A stretch of 64,000 nt of DNA, taken from NCBI RefSeq assembly GCF_009711975.1, contig NZ_VIKW01000005.1, forward strand, positions 136,825 through 200,824, written 5' to 3'. The notes under the pieces were generated by a model. That model did not search any database. It was not told the DNA's origin and was given only the letters and a program-made list of their open reading frames with translations. Shown here in pieces: positions 44,633 through 53,785 of the stretch (position 1 is the stretch's first letter; each line of letters begins with the position of its first letter). Source of the DNA: Anabaena sp. UHCC 0204 (GTDB lineage Bacteria; Cyanobacteriota; Cyanobacteriia; Cyanobacteriales; Nostocaceae). The position numbers were made by a program, and so were the translations under genes.

Positions 44633-44920
44633 CAGTAACCTTTATTTAGTATTCTTTATCTGTATTAATACAGCAGATTGCGCTCTTTTGAGATACAAAC
44701 TAAAATTATGAAACTCTTGTGGTGTAGGCATCTTGATGGCTAGAATTGTACCTCATAACACCGCGAAGTGCTGTATAGAGTTTACCAAATCAAATACTAT
44801 ACTTAATTCCGTTAGTGTCTAAAAGGGCAAGGCTTTAAACCCATTTCTTTGGTAAAATTTCCTTAAGCTATAGGCTCAATCTAGGATTGTATCATTTAGG
44901 ACTGCTATATATTACAACTG

Positions 44921-46414
44921 ATGAGAATTTTGCTAGTAGATGATGATGAAACTATAATAAAAGTCTTAACCGAGCTTTTATTAAAGCAAAACTATATTGT
45001 TGATGTTGCTCACGATGGTGAAGCTGGTTGGGACTTTCTCGAAAGCTTTCAATATGATTTAGTCCTTTTAGATGTGATGCTCCCCAAATTGGATGGAATT
45101 AGTTTTTGTCGCCGCTTAAGAGAGAGAAAAAATCCAGTTTTAGTTATGCTTTTGACGGCTCGTGATACTACGACTGATAAACTTGTCGGCTTAGATAGCG
45201 GTGCTGATGATTACATGGTGAAGCCATTTCATGTTCAGGAACTGGCTGCTCGAATTCGGGCTTTAATTCGTCGTGGCAGCACATCAGTTTCTCCTATCCT
45301 AGAATGTGGTGATATCACCCTTGATCCAAGTATGCACGAAGTGAGTTATCAGTCACAAGTGCTGAAACTTAGCCGTAAAGAGTATCTGTTAGTGGAATTG
45401 TTTCTTCGCAACCAAAAACGGGTTTATAGTCCCAGAGATATTGTTGATCACCTCTGGTCATTTGATGCTGAACCACCTAATGAATCTACAGTCAGATCCC
45501 ATATTAAAAATATTCGTCGAAATTTAAAAGTGGTTGGTGCGGATGATTTCCTGGAAACAGTTTATGGACAGGGGTACAGAATTAATCCGGCTTTTACTTT
45601 ACCCAAAAATAATCAAACAATTCCCACTGTAGCCAAAGAAGAAATATTAAATGTATCTTTGGGGAAAATTTGGAACCAGACCAAAAATTTAAGTTTTGAC
45701 CGATTAATTGCTATAGAAGAAACTATATCTTCTTTATTAGTTGGTGTTTTTGATGATAATTTATGCCAAAAAGCTCTTCAAAATGCTCATAAACTTGCTG
45801 GATCTTTGGGTATGTTTGGCTTAGATGAGGGAACTATTTTGGCTCGAAAAATAGAAGTTATATTGGAGTCAGAATTTAAGTTATCATCACATTTTACACC
45901 GGTTCACCAACATAAAGTTGCTCAAAAATTAGATCTGTTAGTCAGAAATTTACGCCAGCATTTAGAAGGGTATGCTCAAGAGGTAATTAGTTTACCTACT
46001 ATAAATGAGTATGAAGAAATTAATGCCAAAATCTTGGCAGTTGATGATGATCCACAAATTTTGATCACCCTAAAAAAATTAATTGAACCTTTAGGTGTTG
46101 AGCTTACTTGTTTGGAAAATCAATATCAGTTCTGGGAAATATTGGCATCAATTCGTCCAGATTTTCTGATTCTTGATATTAATATGCCTAGTGGCACAGA
46201 AGGGTTAGATTTATGTTTAGCTGTCCGCCAAAATCATGATTGGAACTGGCTGCCAATTCTAGTTTTGACTGGCTCTAATGATGCAGAGATGTTACACAAA
46301 GCCTTTATTATGGGTGCAGATGATTACTTAAATAAACCTATTGTTCCTAAAGAACTCTTAACCAGAATTAGCAATCGCCTTCAACGTATTCGCACAATCC
46401 GAAATCACGTTTAG
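44921..46414 (+). CDS. REC - OmpR DNA-binding - Hpt - REC response regulator
   Basis: 497 aa. Receiver (MRILLVDDDETIIKVL, VLLDVMLPKLDG), winged-helix OmpR-type DNA-binding domain (about 125-225; LSRKEYLLVELFLRN and VRSHIKNIRRNL), Hpt domain with NAHKLAGSLGMFG (the phosphoacceptor His), and a second receiver (ILAVDDDPQILITL, FLILDINMP, DDYLNKPI). This architecture lets one protein receive and pass phosphate and bind DNA. It is the first of two plus-strand genes, divergent from the single-domain regulator. Confidence 0.93.
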   Translation: MRILLVDDDETIIKVLTELLLKQNYIVDVAHDGEAGWDFLESFQYDLVLLDVMLPKLDGISFCRRLRERKNPVLVMLLTARDTTTDKLVGLDSGADDYMVKPFHVQELAARIRALIRRGSTSVSPILECGDITLDPSMHEVSYQSQVLKLSRKEYLLVELFLRNQKRVYSPRDIVDHLWSFDAEPPNESTVRSHIKNIRRNLKVVGADDFLETVYGQGYRINPAFTLPKNNQTIPTVAKEEILNVSLGKIWNQTKNLSFDRLIAIEETISSLLVGVFDDNLCQKALQNAHKLAGSLGMFGLDEGTILARKIEVILESEFKLSSHFTPVHQHKVAQKLDLLVRNLRQHLEGYAQEVISLPTINEYEEINAKILAVDDDPQILITLKKLIEPLGVELTCLENQYQFWEILASIRPDFLILDINMPSGTEGLDLCLAVRQNHDWNWLPILVLTGSNDAEMLHKAFIMGADDYLNKPIVPKELLTRISNRLQRIRTIRNHV

Positions 46415-46471
46415 ATAGATTTTTTAACATCATATAAATTCTTGTTTTTATTTTTTAGTGAAGTGTATTAA

Positions 46472-47638
46472 ATGATGAATAATATTCAATATGAACCATA
46501 TAAAGGAACTATTTTAATAGTTGACGATACACCAAACAATCTACATTTGCTCTCTAATATGCTAGAAGAACAAGGATATGATGTGCGTTGTGCAAACAGT
46601 GGAGCGATCGCACTCAAAGCTGTGGCAATAGAGCATCCAGATCTAATCATGTTAGACATCAATATGCCCAATATCAATGGCTATGAGGTCTGTGAACAGT
46701 TAAAGCTAGATTCCAATACTTGTGAAATCCCAGTAATTTTTCTGAGTGCTTTGAGCGAAACTATAGATAAAATTAAAGCTTTTCGCATTGGTGGAGTAGA
46801 CTACATCACTAAACCATTTCAAGTAGAAGAAGTTCTAGCTCGGATTGAAAATCAGTTACGATTACGACGGATGCAAATAGAACTGGAAGAAGCAAAAGAT
46901 CAAGCTCTCAAAGCTTTAGTGCAAGAACAAGAACTTAATCGGATGAAATCAGAGTTTGTTTCCATGATTTCCCATGATTTTCGCAATCCGCTTACCAGTA
47001 TTCAAGGTTTTGCCGGATTACTTGAATGTGGTGGCAATATTCCTCCTGCTGAAATCATCAACCGTTATATTGGCAAGATTAATACTGCTGTTGATCAATT
47101 GCTATTATTATTAGATGAAATCCTGCTTGTTGGCAATATGGAAGCAGTTAAAATGCAGTATGAACCTGTAAATATCAACTTGAAAGAATTTTGTCAGCAA
47201 GTTATGGATACTTTGGAATATAGTTTAAATAATCAACATCAAATTTGCTTTACTTGCCCGGAAGAACCTACAGATGCAGAGATGGATTCTACATTAATTC
47301 AGCGAATTCTGACTAACTTACTCTCCAATGCAATTAAATATTCTTCACCTGAATCAAAAATTTATTTTGACTTAGAATGTCAAAATCAGAAGGCTATATT
47401 CCGCATCAAAGATCAAGGAATTGGTATTCCTGTAGAGAGTCAATCAAGATTGTTTGAAACCTTCTATCGTTGTAGTAATGTGGGTAATATTAAGGGAACA
47501 GGTTTAGGATTAGCAATTGTCAAAAAATGTGTTGAAGTCCATCAAGGTACTATTTCTTTAGAAAGCCAGGAGAATTTAGGCACAACATTTATTATATCCT
47601 TGCCTCGTTATCCCTATCCAAGATTGCCAGAGATTTAA
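46472..47638 (+). CDS. receiver-histidine kinase hybrid
   Basis: 388 aa. N-terminal receiver (LIVDDTPNNLHLLSNML, LIMLDINMPNINGYE), short coiled coil, HisKA (MISHDFRNPLTSIQGFAG) and HATPase (LTNLLSNAIKYSS, IKDQGIGIP and GTGLGLAIVKK). It lies 57 bases after the REC-OmpR gene in the same direction and may phosphorylate it. Soluble. An upstream ATG one codon apart gives either start. Confidence 0.94.
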   Translation: MMNNIQYEPYKGTILIVDDTPNNLHLLSNMLEEQGYDVRCANSGAIALKAVAIEHPDLIMLDINMPNINGYEVCEQLKLDSNTCEIPVIFLSALSETIDKIKAFRIGGVDYITKPFQVEEVLARIENQLRLRRMQIELEEAKDQALKALVQEQELNRMKSEFVSMISHDFRNPLTSIQGFAGLLECGGNIPPAEIINRYIGKINTAVDQLLLLLDEILLVGNMEAVKMQYEPVNINLKEFCQQVMDTLEYSLNNQHQICFTCPEEPTDAEMDSTLIQRILTNLLSNAIKYSSPESKIYFDLECQNQKAIFRIKDQGIGIPVESQSRLFETFYRCSNVGNIKGTGLGLAIVKKCVEVHQGTISLESQENLGTTFIISLPRYPYPRLPEI

Positions 47639-47797
47639 AACAATAGGTAAAATTAGATAGATATTTATAGTATGAAATTAGGTGGTAGATGCATAAGAAA
47701 TTTTAAGCACAAAGTCTAGACTACGTTCACAAAAATTCCATCGAAGTCTTATAGTTCTATAATCATTCATAGATCATAGATATTTTTGATTGAAAAT

Positions 47798-48655
47798 TTA
47801 AACCTTGTTCTTGAGAAAACCAACTAGACTATGAAGAAAAGACTTACTCACAGGAGCTTGTTTTTTGCTTGGTTCAAATTCTAGCTCAAGCATGGTGGAT
47901 TCTAGTTCAGATAGCCGACCTAGTGCTTCGGAAACAATCGGCACTTCTTCTAATAAGCCGACAACTATGAGCCGAAATGCAACTTGTTGGATCTTGGCTA
48001 TAGGCATCCCTAACTGTTCAGCGATCGCTATAATTGAAACTGTGCCTTTGGTGAATTCCCAAACTTGCCACTCTAGTTGATTTAAGCGCAATCGAGGCTT
48101 CTCATTAATTGTACTGACTAAAGCAAAACTTGGATCTGGTAACTTGTCTTCCAGCACTTGCCAATTACGCATAGCTCTTAAGCCCATCAGTATAACTTCC
48201 TTGGGTACAGCAGTTAGACCTGTCATTTCTGAAGTAGGTAAGGGCATTTTGGTATCAAACTGAAATCTTCCATCTTCTAACTCAAATAATTGGCAAATTT
48301 GATTCAAAACTTGATAATTAAATAATATTTTTAATTGCTCTGCTTCTAATACTCCTTGGGATTTGAGGCACAAACCTGCTGGTTGATTAGTTGCACAAAC
48401 ATCTGTAATTCGAGCCGCAGCACGCATACTAAGCCAACCTCGTTGTTGGATGATGGATAACAATCCTTGTCCATCTAACCTATTAGCCGCAGCAACAATA
48501 TGTCCTTGCTTAAACCAAATATAAAAGTTTTTTTCGTGTTGAGAGGAAAGATGTGATTGGGCTTTAATTGTTAACCGGCCTGTTTTATTTCCTTGCTCAA
48601 GCAGTTGAAAGATTTCTGCGAGGGAAAGTTCAGATAGGAATCCTGAGATAGCCAT
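47798..48655 (-). CDS. PATAN (DUF4388) domain protein, diverged paralogue
   Basis: 285 aa. Starts MAISGFLSELSLAEIFQLLE and has the family motif QGNKTGRLTI; the later parts LCLKSQGVLEAEQLKILFNYQ and WQVWEFTKGTVSIIAIAEQL parallel the two 291-residue PATAN proteins but at clearly lower identity. No receiver. Position next to 48786-49661, in the same direction, suggests an older duplication of the same gene. Confidence 0.87.
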   Translation of the reverse strand: MAISGFLSELSLAEIFQLLEQGNKTGRLTIKAQSHLSSQHEKNFYIWFKQGHIVAAANRLDGQGLLSIIQQRGWLSMRAAARITDVCATNQPAGLCLKSQGVLEAEQLKILFNYQVLNQICQLFELEDGRFQFDTKMPLPTSEMTGLTAVPKEVILMGLRAMRNWQVLEDKLPDPSFALVSTINEKPRLRLNQLEWQVWEFTKGTVSIIAIAEQLGMPIAKIQQVAFRLIVVGLLEEVPIVSEALGRLSELESTMLELEFEPSKKQAPVSKSFLHSLVGFLKNKV

Positions 48656-48785
48656 AGTTTACCTTGCTCTGAGTGCTATATTCAAGAATATAAAGGCAGA
48701 ATGTGGAAAACTTGTGCAAAATATCTGGCTATTTGGATTATTCCCGATGAATTGGGAAGCCCTGTCTGTCTTACAACAGGGTAGT

Positions 48786-49661
48786 TTATATAGTTTTACT
48801 TCTCAGAAAACCTACTAAATTTTTGAGGAATGATTGACTAACAGATGGCTTTTGAGTAGGCTCTGGTACTGATGTTACCAAAGGTATTTCGGGGTGAGAA
48901 TCTTCTATCATGGGGATAGAAGCAGCCGTAACCATAAAATGCTCTTCTGCCAAACCGACGACAATCAAACGGAACGCTATTTGCAATACTGTCTCTACGC
49001 TTAGATTGAGTTGACTGGCAATTTTTTCTAAAGAAACTTCACCATTAGCAAATTCCCATACTTGCCATTCTTGAGCATTTAGATGTAACCGAGGCTGTTT
49101 TGCGCTTAACCCTGATAAACCGGAAGTAGGATCTGGTAGTTTTTCTGCTAAAGCTCTCCAGTCTCGTAATGCTCGCAAACCAATTAATATAACTTCGGTT
49201 GCAGACATACTTAAACCTGTCATTTCTCCCAAGGGTAATGTTGAGATTGCTTCAAATTTAAATTGACCATCTTTAATTTGAAATAAAGCACAAACTGGCC
49301 GAAGAACTTGGGAGTTAAATAACAATTTTAGTTGTTCGGGTTGTACTAATCCTTGGGATTTTAAGCATAGCCCAAGAGGTGCATTAATAAAACATGAGGA
49401 AATTTGAGTCACCCTGGAAATTACACGCTCACTTATCCATCCTCTTTGAGCAATCATTAAGGTTAAACCTTGATGATCTAAACGATCAGATGCACCTATA
49501 ACTCGTCCTTGATGCAACCAAATATAATAAATTTGTTTGGCGTTAGTTTGATTTTTGTCAGAGGATAATTCAATATGAAGTATACCTGTTTTTTTGCCTT
49601 GATCTAAAAATTGTAGTAGTTCTGGCAAAGAAAAATCTGCAAAGTTACCAGTAATAGACAT
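48786..49661 (-). CDS. PATAN (DUF4388) domain protein, copy 2
   Basis: 291 aa, near-identical in sequence and length to the protein at 36139-37014 (differences are scattered substitutions such as HLD for PLD-region changes and a different C-terminal linker). Upstream spacer and even the start-proximal CCTCCTT Shine-Dalgarno complement are shared. In this copy the GTPase and roadblock genes that should precede it have gone (see 49743-49778), so it may have lost its partner or may be controlled by the other copy's GTPase. Confidence 0.88.
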   Translation of the reverse strand: MSITGNFADFSLPELLQFLDQGKKTGILHIELSSDKNQTNAKQIYYIWLHQGRVIGASDRLDHQGLTLMIAQRGWISERVISRVTQISSCFINAPLGLCLKSQGLVQPEQLKLLFNSQVLRPVCALFQIKDGQFKFEAISTLPLGEMTGLSMSATEVILIGLRALRDWRALAEKLPDPTSGLSGLSAKQPRLHLNAQEWQVWEFANGEVSLEKIASQLNLSVETVLQIAFRLIVVGLAEEHFMVTAASIPMIEDSHPEIPLVTSVPEPTQKPSVSQSFLKNLVGFLRSKTI

Positions 49662-49742
49662 AATCGACCTCCTTATTAATATGAAAATTAAAACCCAGAA
49701 TTCAAATATGCCGATATTTACTTGGAAAAAAAGCTCTGAGCG

Positions 49743-49778
49743 TTAAACTACGCAACTTTCCATCAGGTAACACATTTT
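49743..49778 (-). pseudogene. 3' remnant of a second GTPase gene
   Basis: On the minus strand the sequence reads YLMESCVV then a stop, the same last residues as the GTPase at 37,099 (HLMESCVV). It sits in the matching position, 82 bases before PATAN copy 2. The rest of the GTPase gene is missing. Confidence 0.8.
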
Positions 49779-50277
49779 TCCTGATTTCACTACAGGCTGA
49801 CACTGCGAATCTATCCGACTGCTGCAAAAATAAACATAATCTAAACTAACTAATTTTAAAAATCAGGTAACTGTGTAAATAAGTAGTCGGACAAAATCAA
49901 ATTCACTTGTTGAGAGAGGTAACAGGGAACAGAAAGATCAGTTGTGTAATTAATTATGTCCTATTACTTAGATGCCTCTTCACTAGTGTCCTTGTGATTT
50001 AAATTATGCCGAAAAAAAGATTAATATAATACCGAGAAAATACTGGATTCAGTTTATTTTATCATTAACATAAGTTAAGCATATAAATGAGATATTTGGG
50101 TTAAATAAGTCTAAAAAAGTCATGTAGAATAAGCATTACCAGCATTTTAGCCATGCTAAGTTTACCCAATTATATATTAATCTTTATTAAGAATTAAGTT
50201 ATAGATACGTAACTATGGTAAAGGCAAAAAAATAGCCATCTAGTATTTATCACTTAAATTAATTAGGTGCTATTTTT
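49779..50277. other. intergenic region with relics of the duplicated unit
   Basis: No gene. It includes CTGCTGCAAAAATAAACA, shared with the region upstream of the GTPase (37,750s), and 49,971-50,076, the second copy of the spacer at 38,565-38,671. The roadblock gene expected between them is absent. Confidence 0.75.
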
Positions 50278-50940
50278 TTAAGTATCTTGTTCTAAGTAAG
50301 CAAAAAAACTATTGGCTAGGATAGCAGCTTGAGTGCGATCGCGTAAATTGAGTGTATTTAAAATATTTGTCACATGATTTTTGACTGTACCCTCAGAAAT
50401 GTAAAGTTTTTGGGCGATTTCTCGATTATTATCACCAATAGCAATGAGTCGTAAAACTTCTTTTTCTCTCGGTGTGAGTTCCACTAAGTTCTGTGGTACA
50501 GATAATACAGGTTGGGGTGGATGAGAAGAAAATTGAGTTAAAAGCTTTTTAACTATTCCTGGTCCTAGCTGGGAATATCCTTTATCAACAGCGCGAATGG
50601 CAACTGCTAATTCTTCTGATGGTGTATCTTTGAGTAAATAACCCATTGCTCCATTTTTGAGTGCAGCTTTAACATATTCTTCATCATCAAAGGTTGTTAA
50701 GATTAAAACTTTGCTATGGGGGAAATATTGGCTAATTTCTCTAGTAGCTGCAACTCCATCCATGATGGGCATTCTGATATCCATTAAAATTACATTGGGT
50801 TGTAATTCTTTAACTAGATCAATGGCAATTTTACCATTTTCTGCTTCTCCAATAATTTCTATATCTGTTTCTAATTCTAATAATGCTCTTAAACCTTGAC
50901 GAATAAGACTTTGATCATCAACTAGCAAGAGTGTAATCAT
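50278..50940 (-). CDS. NarL/LuxR-type response regulator
   Basis: 220 aa. Receiver ([41 protein letters not shown]) and a LuxR-type helix-turn-helix ([21 protein letters not shown]). Its start overlaps the stop of the upstream kinase gene (TAATG), a sign of translational coupling. Its C-terminal 35 codons have a decayed copy at 38,889. Confidence 0.95.
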   Translation of the reverse strand: MITLLLVDDQSLIRQGLRALLELETDIEIIGEAENGKIAIDLVKELQPNVILMDIRMPIMDGVAATREISQYFPHSKVLILTTFDDEEYVKAALKNGAMGYLLKDTPSEELAVAIRAVDKGYSQLGPGIVKKLLTQFSSHPPQPVLSVPQNLVELTPREKEVLRLIAIGDNNREIAQKLYISEGTVKNHVTNILNTLNLRDRTQAAILANSFFAYLEQDT

Positions 50941-52145
50941 TATTTATATCTGGGTAAAGGGATATCAACGAGAATTTTAACACCATGATTATGACTGCTA
51001 TGAATCTGAAATTCACCTCCTAATGCTAAAGTGCGATCGCGCATACTTTGTAAACCAAATCCAGTCGTATTTTTCTCCAAATCAAAACCTTTGCCATTAT
51101 CCTCAATTATTAACCTTAAAGTGTCTATTGTTGTGGTTAATTCTAGTTTAACTTCTGTAGATTGTGCATATTTAGAAATATTTGTCAATGATTCCTGAAT
51201 AATGCGATAAATCGGGGTACTAATTTCTAGAGACAATGGAGATATAATAGAAATATGACAACTAGGTAAAATGCCATTAGAACGGTGAAAATCTGTAGAT
51301 AAGAGATATATAGCCTTTTCTAAAGTTTCTCCTTGCAAAGGATGCGATCGCATTGTAGAAACAGATTGACGCACATCTTGTAAGGCTTTTGAACCGAGTT
51401 CTTTGGCAGTGGCTAAAAATGTCATAGCTCTAGGTATATCAGATTTTGATAATTTTAAAGCAGTTTCTAATTGCAAATTTAAAGCAGTGAGAGAATGTCC
51501 TAAAGAATCATGAATTTCTCTAGCAATGCGGTTACGTTCTTCTAAAGTAGCTTGATTTTCAATTTTCAGTGCATATTGACGAAGTTTTTCATTGGCATTT
51601 TCTAATTTATCTCGACTTTCACGTTCAGATAATACTGCATTCATTAATAATAAAATAAATACTAAACTTAAACCAAATATAACAGCTAAACTAAAACTAA
51701 AAAATCTAAATCTTTCTTGGGCTATGGGTGCAAATTTACCCGGAGGCATCCTTTGCCTAAGATTAAATAAGAATAAAACAAATGACGCAAGAGTTATTGT
51801 TAACCGCCCTGGAAGTTTAAATATTAAACAACTGCGAGTTACTAAAATTAGATAAAGAAAAGGAAAAAGTCTGGCACTTCTACCACCAAAAAAACCAGTA
51901 ATTAAAATTAATATTACCTCAATAGCTGTATAGATAACTTTATTAGTTTTATTGTAAGTAGGCAACCTTAAACCCATCAACCCAAAAATTGCCAAACTGC
52001 AAATTGTCAGTTCTGGATACAAGACAGAAAAGCGCGGTGATGGAGATGGCATTAATGCCATTAAAGTAGAAAATCCTAATAGTAGCCATTCTAAATACAG
52101 TAAAAATCGAAAGGGATGATTATTAAACTGAATAGGACGATTCAT
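50940..52145 (-). CDS. membrane histidine kinase (HisKA_3, NarX/DesK-like)
   Basis: 401 aa. The N-terminal 160 residues hold about five membrane helices ([29 protein letters not shown] and others), then a coiled coil, the HisKA_3 box [16 protein letters not shown] with the phosphoacceptor His, and a HATPase ending in [16 protein letters not shown]. It is the partner of the NarL-type regulator, whose start overlaps its stop. There is no extracellular sensor domain, so it may sense the membrane itself, as DesK does. A Spy/CpxP-like gene is divergent from it. Confidence 0.94.
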   Translation of the reverse strand: MNRPIQFNNHPFRFLLYLEWLLLGFSTLMALMPSPSPRFSVLYPELTICSLAIFGLMGLRLPTYNKTNKVIYTAIEVILILITGFFGGRSARLFPFLYLILVTRSCLIFKLPGRLTITLASFVLFLFNLRQRMPPGKFAPIAQERFRFFSFSLAVIFGLSLVFILLLMNAVLSERESRDKLENANEKLRQYALKIENQATLEERNRIAREIHDSLGHSLTALNLQLETALKLSKSDIPRAMTFLATAKELGSKALQDVRQSVSTMRSHPLQGETLEKAIYLLSTDFHRSNGILPSCHISIISPLSLEISTPIYRIIQESLTNISKYAQSTEVKLELTTTIDTLRLIIEDNGKGFDLEKNTTGFGLQSMRDRTLALGGEFQIHSSHNHGVKILVDIPLPRYK

Positions 52146-52149
52146 AAAT

Positions 52150-52182
52150 AATTGACAATTGATAATTGAAAATTGACAATTG
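52150..52182. repeat. AATTGACAATTG-type direct repeats
   Basis: Between the kinase and Spy-like genes, imperfect repeats of ATTGACAATTG with variants, again of the heptamer-like repeat kind. They overlap the presumed divergent promoter region. Confidence 0.6.
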
Positions 52183-52374
52183 AAAAGATGGAAGCCTAAC
52201 CCGGATTTAAAATAGTTGTATCACGATCAAGTTCAATAGGATGAGAGCCAGATATCTGAATGCTAATGTCATGACTAAAGTAATGGATGTAGACGTGACT
52301 TTTGCCTCATGTCGTTACTGGGCATTAGTCCCTATGATAGAAGCATGGAAAACCGAGATAACTAAGAGGTTACT

Positions 52375-52866
52375 ATGAAACTGAAAACATTATCACTCAT
52401 TGCTGGTACTTTGGCTTTGACTTTAACCGCAACTCCTTTTGCAGTTCAAGCACAACAAAATCCATCTTCTCCTCAACCTGGCAAAGAATGGCAAAAAAAA
52501 GGCCAATTCCAAAAATTGAATTTGACTCCCGAACAAAAAGCTAAAATGCAGGAAATTGGCCGCAGTACCCGCGCCCAAATGGAAGCTGTTTTAACTCCCG
52601 AACAAAAAGCTAAATTAACGGCTGCAATGGCAGAACGTAAGGCTCAACGCCAACAAGGACAAGGGCAACGTCAGGGTAGACGTGGTAAGAAGGGTAATCT
52701 CTTTGCTTCTTTGAACCTAACGGAAGCACAGAAAAATCAAATGAGACAAATTAAAGAATCATCTAAACAACAAATGCAAGCTGTATTAACTCCTGAACAG
52801 CAAGCACAAATGAAGCAAATGCGGGAAGATATGCGTTCTCGCCGTCAACAAAATAAACCTCAATAA
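52375..52866 (+). CDS. Spy/CpxP-like periplasmic protein
   Basis: 163 aa with a signal peptide (about residues 1-26, ending VQAQQ). Two LTPEQKAKM-type motifs and a later LNLTEAQKNQMRQIKE and LTPEQQAQM follow the LTxxQ pattern of Spy and CpxP, small helical periplasmic chaperones induced by envelope stress. The central stretch is rich in Gln, Gly and Arg. An inferred target of the adjacent divergent kinase/regulator pair. A hairpin terminator follows. Confidence 0.82.
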   Translation: MKLKTLSLIAGTLALTLTATPFAVQAQQNPSSPQPGKEWQKKGQFQKLNLTPEQKAKMQEIGRSTRAQMEAVLTPEQKAKLTAAMAERKAQRQQGQGQRQGRRGKKGNLFASLNLTEAQKNQMRQIKESSKQQMQAVLTPEQQAQMKQMREDMRSRRQQNKPQ

Positions 52867-52898
52867 TTCTTAATTATTTAAATAAGTTTAATAAATTA

Positions 52899-52928
52899 GG
52901 GGTGGGCATAACAGCCCATCTCATTTTT
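52899..52928 (+). terminator. terminator of the Spy-like gene
   Basis: GGGGTGGGC pairs with GCCCATCTC over 9 bp with two G-T pairs, loop ATAACA, and ends ATTTTTG, 33 bases after the stop. Confidence 0.6.
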
Positions 52929-52956
52929 GTATGATTGACTGTAAAACCTGGCATAA

Positions 52957-53322
52957 TTAATAAACCCAGTTGCTTAAAAACTCTACTTGCCCCTGCATAT
53001 CTTCTGCTGATTTGGTATTAATCAATCGCAAAACCCCACGCATTAATTCACCAATTCCATATCGTTGTTGTGGTGCTAGAATTATTCCAGCATGAGATAA
53101 ACCCTGTTCCAGCAGATTAGTATGAATCTGGTAAAAGTCTCTGGCGTTAAAACTAAATATAACTCGGTTGTTTTCCTTAGCCCAAGTTAGCTGTTCTGGA
53201 TCAGATTTGTACAACATTCCCACATCTGCAACCGTTAATACATCTACATTGCGGGAACGCAAAGCTTGAACAAAGTCTTCATCCATAGAATCCTCATCAA
53301 TATAAAGTCGGATCTTATTCAT
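52957..53322 (-). CDS. DUF5615 PIN-like protein, putative toxin
   Basis: 121 aa. RLYIDEDSMDEDFVQALRS at the N-terminus carries the acidic residues of the PIN-like DUF5615 family, and VIFSFNARDFYQIH is a second block. Small RNase-type toxins of this kind are paired with DUF433 proteins. Its start overlaps the end of the DUF433 gene by 8 bases. Confidence 0.85.
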   Translation of the reverse strand: MNKIRLYIDEDSMDEDFVQALRSRNVDVLTVADVGMLYKSDPEQLTWAKENNRVIFSFNARDFYQIHTNLLEQGLSHAGIILAPQQRYGIGELMRGVLRLINTKSAEDMQGQVEFLSNWVY

Positions 53323-53617
53323 CTGCTTTTTTATCTTTCTGGCTGTGTAAAGTTGCTAAACTCCAATATTCAGCCTCTGCTTCAGTTAACTCAGCCTCAA
53401 TCTGATCACGATTAGCGTGGTAGTAAGCTAAAGCTGCATATATTTGAGCAAGGTTGAGGTAACTTATCCGACGGGCAATTTCTTCAGCATTTGCACCTTG
53501 TTTGTAAAGAACAACCACCCGACTTACAGAAGTTTTAGTCCCTGTAATCACGGGACGACCATTATTTACATCTGGAGAACAGGTTACTAGCGTACCAATG
53601 TTAGTCGCAGTTAGCAT
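53315..53617 (-). CDS. DUF433 protein, putative antitoxin
   Basis: 100 aa. LVTCSPDVNNGRPVITGTKT is the DUF433 pattern (GRPVI-GTR), followed by a winged-helix-like region with ANAEEIARRISYLNLAQIYAALAYY. These proteins are found as antitoxins to DUF5615 PIN-like toxins. First gene of the two; translationally coupled. Confidence 0.87.
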   Translation of the reverse strand: MLTATNIGTLVTCSPDVNNGRPVITGTKTSVSRVVVLYKQGANAEEIARRISYLNLAQIYAALAYYHANRDQIEAELTEAEAEYWSLATLHSQKDKKADE

Positions 53618-53785
53618 AGTTGAGAGAATTTTTAGCTAAGGTTATTTAATTTTAGTTTATTGTTGGCGCATCGCACCACAGGCGATCGCTCATAATATAG
53701 ATTACTTGCTGGTAAGATTTCTACATTGTGATACATAGAAAAATACTTTATAATTGTTGATGCAATAATCAAGATTAATTAAAGT

